From Pseudopithomyces maydicus (taxonomy: Eukaryota; Ascomycota; Dothideomycetes; Pleosporales; Didymosphaeriaceae), in NCBI GenBank assembly GCA_026873275.1, contig JANTUC010000016.1, positions 620,001-684,000 of the forward strand: a stretch of DNA of 64,000 nucleotides, read 5' to 3'. Both the position numbers and the translations under genes were made by a program. The notes under the pieces were generated by a model. It made no database searches. It was not told the origin of the DNA and worked only from the letters and a program-made list of their open reading frames with translations. Positions 22,140-32,082 of this stretch are shown here, one piece after another (positions within the stretch are counted from its first letter, which is position 1; each line of letters opens with the position of its first letter).

Positions 22140-22767
22140 GTGGCAACGGGTCACGGTGCGCATGCACGTCGTTGTGTATATAGCACTTGGTACACTCTTG
22201 GCTCATTCCTGGTAGATGAAGGCAGACTATCCGGGATTTCGGTGCGGCTCGTTGATCCAGACCTTGCTCTAGTAGCGCACGGTCTACGGGAAATGGGGAG
22301 CACGGTATGCTATCGCCAGAACTAAACAGAGCTAGCGTCAGCGAGCCTTGCTATATTCGGTCCTCGTCAATGCGGGATTGGTCGAAAGTGGCTCAAAAGT
22401 CCAACTCATATACCTCTCGCCTTTCACCCGACGAGTTTGGAGCGAAGCCAAGGGGCGAATACATATTGTGGTGTTGTCACGCTCCCACCGGTTAAAAGGT
22501 TGCGAGCGACGTCGGTCGATCCACGTGGGACCAGCCTCGGCATGGTGAAACGCATTTCTCCACAACTAGCCGTGAAGTTTCGCTTGGCGTTTTGATGTTT
22601 ACATCTACTTGATGCTTAGCAGGTTGGCCTTCCAGAACGCTGTATGGCTTGTTGTTGGTATCTTCGTTGTATCTTCGACTGATATCAATATGGACGTTGG
22701 GAGAACTGTCATCCTTGTGACGGTCTATTTTGATCCAACGAAGTGGCGAATATCTGGTGCGGCTCTC
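22140..22767. other. Intergenic region
   Basis: This ~630 bp lies between the deacetylase promoter and the end of the second Zn2Cys6 gene. Short open frames are present on both strands without recognisable content. Nothing else was seen. Confidence 0.45.
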
Positions 22768-24407
22768 CTATCTAGCGTAGATTAAAGGTGTTTCGCGTGT
22801 AGCCCATTGTAGTGTAATATCCGATGGTGGCTTCTCACCAACATTAATGAGGTTCATAGCTCTGTATCTTGCTTCAGCCACTGCAATATCTTCCAGTGGT
22901 GCGAGTGGAACTGTGGTGCCTATTTCTTGAAGTGAAGGCGACAATGTTTGCTGCTCTGTGGAGTTGTCCGATTCATTCTCCACACCGATGGCGAAAACCC
23001 CGTTCTTCGCACTCTTGACTATGCGGGACAACCTCCTTCCCGCTAGCGAGCTAAACCCTCCAAGCGTCTGCCATGCGATCTTCGTGGCTACGAAGTCAAT
23101 CGTATTCGATTCACCACTTCCTTCGCGCTTCTGATATGCTTTTAGTTCAAGACATTTTACGATGTGCAACGATGCTGCTACTTGTAGCGACGTGTTTTCT
23201 GTAGAGGGGCTGCAGGCGTGCAAAACTCGTAGGATGCAAATAGAAGCCGCATTATACAGCATGTAAGTCGTTGCTGATGCATGGCTCGTAATCATCGGGT
23301 CTTTGATCGAGAGCGGAGCATCGCTGTCCAGCATACTGGCATTGTACCGCTCCCAACGGGGATGTAGAGCCTTCAAAGCATTCATACATTGAAGAGCAAA
23401 AGCCAACGTTCGGCCGCAATCCTCGTGCGTCGCTACTTTCGATGACGACCTGTCCATGTCCTGCATCAAAATGGTGCAATCGGCCAGTACAAGCAGTATC
23501 TCGTGCCTTATGATGGAGCCTTCGTCAGTATGGGGTGGTGGTATTTTCTTCCAGTCGTCCTCTGCCCATATTGATGATCTTTTCTCGACAATCGCACCGA
23601 TAATGCAGAGAATTCGCACGCCGCTAATCATTGCTGGATTTACACCTGTTGGAGATGTGGGTGGCCATCGCGCTGCAATGATGGCTTCAATACCGCGGAT
23701 ATGCTTGAAGACGTTGTTAGAGCCGGTCGGAACAAAAATCTCTTGTATCATACACGTGATAGCCGTCAGGATGGTCTCGTCGGCGAGCTGCATGTGTGGC
23801 TGCGCCAGATGAGTACTGAGCTGTGCCAGAACCTTGCCATAGAGTCGATAGCCTCGACTTGTGATAGTCTTTTGACGATTTTGGTTCCCATAGAACGTAG
23901 TAGAGAGACTCAGAATAGCGTTTCGAAGCAGATCCAGGCCCGGCTCCAGTGCGCTATCGGTCAATCCTGCGCGCTGAACAATATCACAAGCTACTTCCAC
24001 ACAGCCACCTCTCATGAGATGTTTTCGCGCATAACTAACGCAGATGTCGTCTTCAAAGGCGACAAACGAAAGTTCTGCGGGGATCGCCCTATGCAGTGAG
24101 ACAGCATTGTCGTTGGGAAGCTCGTCACAGTTCTGGCTTATCCACGTAGAATCCTTCGGTCCATCACATAATAGGTCACGCTTTTTACAACGATTGCAAA
24201 TTGGCCGGGTCTCATCTGAGCTTCGTCAGTAAAAGGTCTAGGTGACCAGAAGCACTAAGGTATGAAGACGGGGGGCGGCAACAAAAATTTCTGGCCAAAC
24301 AATGTACCATCCCAAATCAGATTGATCATTTCCAAGCACATACCGCATTTGATCCGGCGCCGGCGACAGTTCGAACAGCCTTTGGAGCGCCCTGCTCTGC
24401 TTACCAT
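22768..24407 (-). CDS. Zn2Cys6 transcription factor (Fungal_trans_2 type)
   Basis: Two exons, complement of 24407-24344 and 24215-22768, separated by a 128-nt intron (gtatgt...ctcag, phase 1), give 503 residues. The intron splits the zinc cluster in the usual place (KCD/ETRP). The cluster is C11-x2-C14-x6-C21-x6-C28-x2-C31-x6-C38. The rest is a helical regulatory region typical of the DUF3468/Fungal_trans_2 group (SLSTTFYGNQNR, VFKHIRGIEAIIAAR). Such proteins often regulate secondary metabolism, nutrient use or wall genes. No target is evident, although the deacetylase lies directly downstream on the same strand. Confidence 0.88.
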
Positions 24408-24885
24408 ACTCTTGAGGGTTGATTGAACGTGCGTTTCCGAAGCTAATGAGCTCGTGCATGGGAATTCGAGTACGAAGAGAGAAAATATATTACCTAGCTC
24501 GTGAACAGTTACCCAAGACCTAAGTTCTGGTGCCTTCGTATGTAGCAGAATGGAGTATATGTTGCTTGGCGGAAAAGGATGGAACGAGGTCGGCGTGTTA
24601 TGGCGCCGACGTGGTCAGTGCACATAGCTGAACATCCTACGCTCACGAGGCTTCAGCATCAGCTTATTAGAGGGCTAAAGCTCATCCATCTTCAATTATA
24701 GAGCCCAAGATCTTGGCTACCAAACACTGCCTCGCTCTAGTCACCAATCAGCGTGCACAAACACCCTGGACTCCACGCGTACAGCAGCTGAAAATTATAT
24801 CCGCAATGCATTCGTCTCTTATCATACATGTTGTGTTAGTCATTATACTACGTGTCACCCTAACGTCTTACGCGTCTTGCCGGAC
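24408..24885. other. Intergenic region
   Basis: This 478 bp contains the promoter of the Zn2Cys6 gene and the 3' flank of the small mitochondrial protein gene. No coding signal or RNA gene was recognised. Confidence 0.5.
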
Positions 24886-25362
24886 CTAGTTCTTCTTCTC
24901 AGTTGCGGGCCTGGAGGGTCCATCGACAGCCTTCTCGACCTGTCCGGCAATGCCATCTTTTGATGCATCGAACTGGCTACCAACAGCGCCGTCCTATTAT
25001 TATTATCAGCCACAGTTCCCATATCATCAAGCGATGTGGTAGGAGATGCGTACCTTGGAGAACGGTCCACCAATCTTCTCGCCGACCTGGCCAACGTTGC
25101 CATCGGGGTTGAACTGCTTTCCTACTGCACCGCCAGAGGAGACTACTGAAGGGTCCTGTTTTTAGTATCAGCAACACTGTGCGCACCTTGAATCCTCGTC
25201 TATGCTTACCTTGGGGTTGGTACCCTTGGCCTCACCAGCGGCCTGGGTGGCCTGCTCAATCGGACCCTTGTCCGCCATTGTGCGCACCTGGAAGACAGCG
25301 GGTCTGAATGTAGTGGCGCGAGCGACCTTGCTTGCGCTAGTACGGGCGTATGTGCGGAGCAT
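24886..25362 (-). CDS. Small mitochondrial-targeted Gly-rich repeat protein
   Basis: Three exons, complement of 25362-25210, 25155-25054 and 24993-24886, give 120 residues. Both introns (54 and 60 nt) are phase 0 with AAG/GT donors and GAC at the acceptor, so exons 2 and 3 are symmetric repeat modules. Residues 1-28 are a basic, Ser/Thr/Ala-rich mitochondrial presequence (MLRTYARTSASKVARATTF). The mature part has the repeat GAVG.QF....G..GQV.EK..GP, once per exon. No catalytic motif or membrane segment is seen. It is a conserved-looking fungal protein of unknown function; its hydrophilic, repeat-rich composition resembles stress-protective LEA-type proteins. Exon-module duplication is inferred from the matching phases. 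Confidence 0.78.
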
Positions 25363-25755
25363 GATTGCGAATGGTGAGGGGTTGTTGTGCTAACGTCGAA
25401 TTGATAAAGTATGAGACGCGTACGAGGGAGGCGAGAAGAGTGAAAGATGCAAGGTACCCGTCAAGCTCCTAGGTATTTATGTGTGTTCCCAGGTCTGAAT
25501 TACCACGTACATCATGACTGCAACAGAGAGCGTAGCGCTAGGCTGGATTAGACAGCCGTGTACATGATGTCACGGGATGTCATCGATCGTTACGCGAGAG
25601 GTGCAACATCAGCATGGACGAAAAGTGGACGAGGAGTTTGAGCACTGTTGAAATATGGAGCGTTCTAATAATGTCTTTTCAGCGTTTGTCATAGCTGGTA
25701 TGATGAGATTCCCAGCTCGGTGGCGACTATCGTAGGCTTGTCACCTGAATGCACA
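25363..25755. other. Intergenic region
   Basis: This ~390 bp holds the promoter of the small mitochondrial protein gene and the 3' flank of the MYND gene. No gene was seen. Confidence 0.5.
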
Positions 25756-26289
25756 TCACCATGAACCGTAGTACATTTGCTTGTCGATCATAGGAACTCT
25801 CATCTCTTGGATAATAACCGTGGCCATTCGCTGCTCTGGATCTCCTTGCTCAATCATGTCCGCAAAACATGTCGCTACACCATCGGGTTGTGTACGGCCA
25901 TATTGCGTCTTTCACATATCGTTTAAATCTCTTCCAGCTTCAAGGAATGCGGCTGATAGTTTATATGGCCCAGCTACACTGTATCTTCGCTCGGTCCAGG
26001 GCCGGAAGCTTTGAACATAGAAGATCGCGTTCTGGTGGCTAGCTGCCTCTATGTCGCGGTTGTCCTTACGAAGAAAAATTCCCGCAATGGCACCCATACT
26101 ATGAAACCGATCGAAATCTTCTTGCTCAATTCGAGGCTGGCAATATAGTTCACGATCTTTCCATCCTAAGTGCTGGCATGCTGCGTTGCAATAATAAGTG
26201 GACTTGCACCCAGCGTAATGCTGGAGGGGAGTCTCGCCTGTGGCTGGAGTGCGATTACAGTTAGAGCAGGTAGATTTTGGAGTCGCCAT
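25756..26289 (-). pseudogene. MYND-type zinc-finger protein with in-frame TGA
   Basis: From the ATG at 26289 the frame encodes 125 residues and stops at a TGA (25914-25912). The N-terminus is a MYND-type finger: CSNC near residue 8, then GCKSTYYCNAACQHLGW and DRELYC, supplying the Cys/His ligands. MYND fingers bind proline-rich partners. After the TGA the same frame stays open for 51 more codons (KTQYGRTQPDGV..., ADMIEQGDPEQRMATVII...) to a TGA at 25758-25756, and this stretch looks like real protein. Options are a nonsense allele, a short intron removing the stop (a 41-nt gtgaaa...tgtag candidate gives a different short tail), or a true 125-residue protein. The TGA is followed by AAG, not CTA, so the known fungal readthrough context is absent. 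Confidence 0.55.
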
Positions 26290-26974
26290 GGCTGCGCTGC
26301 GATAGAAGCAATGAACCAGGTCCCGCGAGCGCTTGCGCCAGTTTAAATACGTGGCCACGTAAGTTTGCTTGGAAACGAGACGATGACAATAGTCACAGCT
26401 AATATAATTGCGACAGAAATCAACGCAAATAAAGAGGATGCTGGGGCTTTGTGCTGCGTCAATATTTTGTTGTCCATTCACATTCTATGTTATCTGCATG
26501 CTGCCGTCCGTCGGATTGATTTATGAACCATAGAATGCGCCTATAAAGCGCCGAAGAAGAAACTACCAATGCCTAGATCGGCTGATCGATGACTACCCGA
26601 GAGTATTTGGTACTTGGCTCATCTCTTCACTGCTCACTGAGCACATATACCATTTCTCTTGTGTTGTCTCTTACGCACCTAGGGCTTATAGTCAATGAAT
26701 CATTCCAGACAGCGATTGTTAACAAACCTGCATCCATGGTAGAACATCCAGTTTGGAAACATATCCCCCAATCCTAATGAACAATACCATCTCGAAATAT
26801 ATTTGCGTCGTGCAGGCCGAAACTGAGGAACCGTGATATGCGAAATATATCCGAATCTCCGAATCTAACCGCATTAGAAATCCATGTCCAACTAGAAGAC
26901 ATCGACTCAGCTCAGGCTACGGTGCCATCAATGTTCGTCCTAAACCCAATGCCTGCATCTTCGGAAAGTCGAGC
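26290..26974. other. Intergenic region between MYND and HET genes
   Basis: This 685 bp separates two outward-facing genes. Small open frames occur on both strands (including one continuing upstream of the MYND ATG to 26481), without recognised domains. It presumably contains both promoters. Confidence 0.45.
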
Positions 26975-29851
26975 ATGGCTAAGGAATCCCCGATGCCATA
27001 TAAATACTCTTCTTTACTCGCCCATCCTAACAGCATCCGGCTTTTGCGTCTTCTTCCAGCTGATCGCCCTGATGATCCCATCAAATGCCAAATCTTCGAC
27101 TACTCCCTTACAACTCCGTCCCGTACATCACACCTCTACGAGTGTCTTTCGTACGTATGGGGCGATGTCAAATCCAGATCTATGATCGGTATAGATGGTG
27201 CAGAGCTTGCGGTCACGAAGAACCTGTACGTCGCACTTCAGCGGCTGAGGGACCCATCCTTAGACCGTATCTTGTGGGTAGATGCTGTGTGTATCAACCA
27301 AGAAGACTTGGATGAAAGAACGCAACAGGTACAGATAATGGCCATGATATACGCGAATGCGAGTAGAGTAATTGTATGGCTTGGTGAAGAGAAGGAAGGC
27401 AGTGACGAGGCTATGAAGTTGATCCGAGAAGAGGCCAGTCGAATGTACCGGCGGGAGAAGAACTTTGAAATGGATGAGTATGTTCTCGACGAAAAAGATG
27501 ATGATGTTGATCCTGCCGATGAAGCTTTACCAAAAGAGGCAGTCGACAAATCGGATAGCGAGGAAGCTACTGGGTCAGAGACTCGCAATCAGATCATGTC
27601 GTTTCTGCGCAGGCCGTGGTTTCGACGTGTATGGGTAACACGGCCCGCCCCTGAAAAGATCATCCCACTGATGAACCAAGGTCCTTCAAGAGATCGCAGC
27701 TGCTCGTGTGATGATTGTTTTGTGTGGCACAGAAGAAATTACCGGTGCATGCTTTCATCGGGGATTGTCTGGTCTTTTAAGATTGTATGACGATCCACAG
27801 TTGCATAGCATCGTGGCGCCAATCATATATTTGCTTGGCGATGCCAGCATCTCGCGCTTGAAGAAACATACGACGGGCAAGCCATTTCGTTTAGGGATCT
27901 GCTCATTGTCTAAGCTCATCGATATGTTCCGTTTTCGCGAAGCCACCGACCGGCGCGACAAAGTGTATGCTTTGCTTGGTATAGCACCGCAAAGTTCTGA
28001 GGCTTGCGAAATTAAGCCCGATTACAGTGTGGGATGGGCCACTGTCTTTCGGGACTTGGTTAAATCGATTCTTGGTGCAGAGGTTGAAGCTGACTGGAAA
28101 GAGAAGAGTGGAAAAGAGTTCGGTGAACTTACTGGAAAAGGGTGCACATTGGGCCACATAATTGGAGTGGACAACTCCAAGAGTGACCGCCAAATTGTTT
28201 CTCTCGAGCCTACATTTCATCTCAGCCGAAGGGTCAAGAAGGAGTCCCAAAGAGCCGAGCTTAGATGGATCCTCCACAACTCCACGACAGCGGTTCAACA
28301 AGGCGATATTGTCTGCTGGTTCGAAGGCAGCGAAGGTGCTACGATCATTCGCTCGCAGGAGACTTGCTTCACGGTCGTTGTCGTTTTCGCCAAACTTCCT
28401 AGAGAACTGGCAGAGAAAATGTTTGCCCAGGGTGGCAACCCAAAACACCAATCCGGTCACGGTAGAAAAATTGCAAAGTTGGCTCCTATTCAGTACAATC
28501 GTCGGTTTCATCTTCTTTGGAGCTTTGATGCGGACTGGACAGCACCGTTGACCCAAGATGCTCAGCAGTCGCGGGAAAAGACGGCGCGTGTTTTGAGGCT
28601 CTCTTCAATGGCACAGATATTTGAAGATGTGAACGATACAAACGGTATTGAAACCGTCGTCAAACAGGGATCTGGATTTCTTCAGCATGAGGAGACTTTA
28701 CCTGCAAAGGCTGCCGAGCATTTCCGAGACCTGTGTCAAATCATCCCAAACTGGTCTCTGTACCTCGAGTTGAAACAAGACCTACAAAAAGTCGTGTGCG
28801 GAGAAGGCTCCACGGTCGGACTGCCAAATGATGTTGAACTGGATATTGTCGAGGTTCGATCTCGGCTAGTGGTTGGTGATGGAATTGGGGAGGAGCTGCT
28901 CGCATTCTTGACGAACGAAATATCTTCCTTGTTCTCTTCATCAACAGAGTACTTCAAACATGACCAAGGGCTGCAGTTGGCTTTCTTCTTTGAGTTATGG
29001 GGGTCCACTATGACACCGACTTCAATAATTGGCTTCGTGGAGTTTGTCGAACGACTTAGTCTGGGCCAACGCAACACCCTCGGCCATTTTCTTCATCCTC
29101 TTTATATGGAGATTATTGAGATACTGGTGCGTGCCACCTCGCAGCAGCACCAGTGGGGTAAGTCTATTCTCCAGCGCCTATTTGAATTCGCAGCGGGCAA
29201 TGTCAATCGTATGTATTGTCTTCTTCGTGCGTTTGTTGTATGTAGTACAACTCCCCCGGGTGGAAACAGTATGTTGTCGAGGCTATACTCGCCACTCACC
29301 AAAGTAACTTCTCTGCTTGGGCTTCGCTGGGAATTGAAGAGCGCTATACGACGGCGCTTGACGTTTTATGGGACGTTTATGTCGTCCAAGCAAGAGACTT
29401 TGTCGCCCTCTCCTCGAACGGGACATTTCAGATGCGAGCCCAAATACTGGAGAAGTTTGTTAAAGACTTTCGATTCTGGAAGGCTTGTTATGAAGGTCAT
29501 GCTTCGGCTATCTGGACTGGCGTAGTGGATTGTGCGCAGGTGGACCCAGAGATGCTTTTTATATGCAAGGATACTCATGGGCGATGGTGCCGTGTTGCAG
29601 CTTTTGAAGCTGCAGCCATGAATGGCCATATTGAATGTTGTAAAGTTCTCTTAGAGCGAGGTTTAGGGACCCGAACAACACCAGCGTCGTGGATTGAGCT
29701 GTGCGGACGGGCGGATATGTCCAAAGAAGCAGCTGAGCAGATTAAAGAGCTATTGAGTACTTACCACCCGGCGCAATGGGGAGTTTCAACGACCGTACAA
29801 CTCGGCGCCGCGAACAGGTCCCAAACCGGAAAGAGAAGTGATACATGGTAG
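26975..29851 (+). CDS. HET-domain protein 1 (heterokaryon-incompatibility family)
   Basis: Exon 1 is 26975-27634. Exon 2 starts at 27681 after a 46-nt phase-0 intron and joins RRVW to VLQEIAAAR, a hallmark of these proteins. Exon 3 runs from about 29270 to 29851. Total length is near 920 residues. HET motifs are YECLSYVWGD, LWVDAVCINQED and RRVWVLQEIAAAR, with an acidic insertion between them (about residues 165-200). The C-terminus holds a degenerate ankyrin-like unit (AFEAAAMNGHIECCKVLLE). The exon 2/3 junction is unresolved: the best donor (gtatgt at 29209) leaves phase 1, but the clear downstream frame needs phase 0; a weak gtcaat donor at 29202 would fit. HET proteins trigger programmed cell death on recognition of non-self; the partner locus is not evident. 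Confidence 0.8.
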
Positions 29852-30161
29852 GAATTTCGCAACGATGGATATGGCGGCAGTGACGATACTACAACACTGA
29901 AATAAAATTATAGTAGATGATCAGGAAGAGAATGTTAGAACGAAAAGAGGATGCCTAAGTCTGACAGCGATGTTTGGACTGGTGGAAAGTACGTTTCTGC
30001 CAAGGAAGGAAGCCGCGGCCCCGTAGCCTCGCACGACCAGCTGCTATATTGGCCTCCTTGTCTTTACAATATTAGAATATAGCTGTGGATGTTAAGATTT
30101 CATTACTCGACTGTGCAATTCACAGTGAGCAAGCCTACTCTGTATCACATCCTTATCGGTT
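29852..30161. other. Intergenic region, convergent gene ends
   Basis: This 310 bp lies between the ends of the HET gene and the tRNA phosphotransferase gene. No coding or RNA signal was seen. Confidence 0.5.
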
Positions 30162-31163
30162 TCAGACCCCAGCCATCAGATCGCCCGAATCATCATTAGC
30201 CCTCGCTTTTCCCCCGCCGTCTCTTCCTCCCCGTCCCCCCTTTCCTCCTCTTCCTCCACGCCCTCCCCGTCCTCTACCTCCCTTACCACCCCTTCCCCCA
30301 ACTTCCTTCTCCCAGGCCTCCATATCGACCACTGCCCCCTCTGGCAGCACGCCCTCGCTCATCAAGACGCTCCCATCCTTTCTGTTTTCCACACTCTTGA
30401 AATATTGATACGACAAAAACCCCTCGTCGTTACCCTCGGTTAGAATAACACCGTTTTCGCTGATGAAAAACTTGACGCCAGCCTGTAGCGCCGCTTTGGT
30501 GTCGATATATACCAACACCGTGGAGCTTTTGCGCATACCTGATATAACCGGTGGAGCCTCCTTCTCTTGTCCAGTGGCTGGAGACGAAGAGCTGAGCGAT
30601 CTGAACCCCGCAGGCAAGCCGGAAGCAAAGTGAATGTGATTCCTCCCCATGCGACGCAGACCCCCACTTTTGAGAATAAGATTCCAAGCGGGCTCGTCAG
30701 TTCCGTGAACTACGGTATTGGGAATATTCCCTGCCTCAAGGGTGATAGGGGTAAGGAGACCCTCGGTGTCAACTTTGATGGAGTGTCCTTGGTTTGCACG
30801 AATCATCCATTTGCTGGCATCCTCATCCTCTTCCCCAGCATTCGAGATGCCTTCCTCATCCTCGGCAGCACCCTTCTCCGCCTCTTCTTCGCCAATCTTC
30901 TCTAGCCGCTCTTTGAGGACCATTGAGAACCGTTTCTTGTCATTTGTTCGTACAACTTCACGCAGCTCCGGAAATGTGACTTGAAGCTTCCTCAACGACT
31001 GCGTATTCAGCGCCTCGTCCACGCTGACATATCCGCCCTTGCCCAATTTCAGGCCCTCTTGACCTGCGCCATGACGTAGCAGCCACGAAACTTTGCGAGA
31101 TACCTGCTGTTCGCGAGGCATATCTTTCGGATTACGGCCTCCTCGACCGCCTCCGCGCGCCAT
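30162..31163 (-). CDS. TPT1: tRNA 2'-phosphotransferase with RGG-rich ends
   Basis: A single exon encodes 333 residues. The KptA/Tpt1 fold is clear: N-terminal winged-helix part (VSRKVSWLLRHGA, KGGYVSVDEAL, RFSMVLKERL) and ADP-ribosyltransferase part (ANQGHSI, VVHGTDEPAWNLILKSGGL, RNHIHFASGLP, VLVYIDTKAALQAGVKFF, SENGVILTEG). Tpt1 removes the 2'-phosphate left at the splice junction by fungal tRNA ligase, using NAD+, the last step of tRNA splicing. An acidic insertion (about residues 90-115) separates the lobes. Both ends are Arg/Gly-rich: residues 3-10, and a strong RGG tract from about residue 288 to 318. Yeast-type enzymes lack this long RGG tail as I recall, so it suggests added RNA binding or methylation. 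Confidence 0.93.
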   Translation of the reverse strand: MARGGGRGGRNPKDMPREQQVSRKVSWLLRHGAGQEGLKLGKGGYVSVDEALNTQSLRKLQVTFPELREVVRTNDKKRFSMVLKERLEKIGEEEAEKGAAEDEEGISNAGEEDEDASKWMIRANQGHSIKVDTEGLLTPITLEAGNIPNTVVHGTDEPAWNLILKSGGLRRMGRNHIHFASGLPAGFRSLSSSSPATGQEKEAPPVISGMRKSSTVLVYIDTKAALQAGVKFFISENGVILTEGNDEGFLSYQYFKSVENRKDGSVLMSEGVLPEGAVVDMEAWEKEVGGRGGKGGRGRGGRGGRGGKGGRGGRDGGGKARANDDSGDLMAGV

Positions 31164-32082
31164 TGCTCGGGCAAGCTGTCGGACAAAGTTTGTGGATTGA
31201 ATTTTTGAGGTAACTGAGCGCGAGATAAAAAGAGCTCCCGCACAATAAGATTTTCGGGATCTATTTATCTACTGCCTGACAACAAGATGAGTCGATGGAA
31301 CGTGTGAGAGAGGATGAGTCGATGCCAAGCATGCTGTTTGTGGCAGTTTTCACGGAAGTGGCGTTTGTGCGTATGCTGCGCCACAATCATATGGCCAATC
31401 ACCGATCGTCTCTGATCAATGCGCCTGAACAATCTCTGGCGAAGACAGTTTATAGTAATATATTTTTAACAAGTTGCTCCTTGTATATCAAATAACTTTA
31501 CATTAATCCAAACCGCATGGCAACGCTGTGCATCAAATAAGAAGAACGGCATCTATTTCACTGGTACTGTGGTCTCTTCCAGTATGAATGAGCGTGTGCA
31601 TTAGAATATAGCTATGCTAACTTTTAGATGCAACCCTAGTCCTCTATACATGAAATAAAAAGTGAAAAACTGGAATCTATCCAAACGCCTATGATGTGTC
31701 CAAATGGTATAATCCCTTATGCAACTCCAGTGGGGACCTGAAGATAAGGATTAACAGTACTAAGAATAACTGGGTATCCTGAATTTGTGGAAAGGCGGTC
31801 GTTTGAGAGGTCCTGCTCTCGCCTAGGAACCTGTCCGGCTAAGATCAAAAATATCGTTTCTGGATCCATGAATCATCAACAATGCCAACTGGAAACCCCA
31901 AAACTGGAAGCAGGGGTATTCTAAATGCATCGTGAACTGAATGTGAAGCAATGTCGCTGAAATATGACAGGTTTTCGTGACCATGAAAAGCTGCGAAAGA
32001 TTCATAGTCAATGATAGGCGGCACTGATATAGGCGGTGTCGGAGGTGTGAACTGCCACTTCGATACCGCCGCACTGGTAGGT
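31164..32082. other. Intergenic region
   Basis: This 919 bp holds the tRNA phosphotransferase promoter and the 3' flank of the next minus-strand gene. From about 31,440 to 31,760 it is AT-rich. Frames near 31,823-32,200 on the minus strand are other phases of the neighbouring gene's end. No separate gene is supported. Confidence 0.45.

Noticed and set aside
25912..25914. Programmed readthrough or selenocysteine at the TGA
   Set aside because: The stop is followed by AAG rather than the CTA context known for fungal readthrough, the extension does not end in a peroxisomal signal, and selenoprotein machinery is not expected in these fungi.
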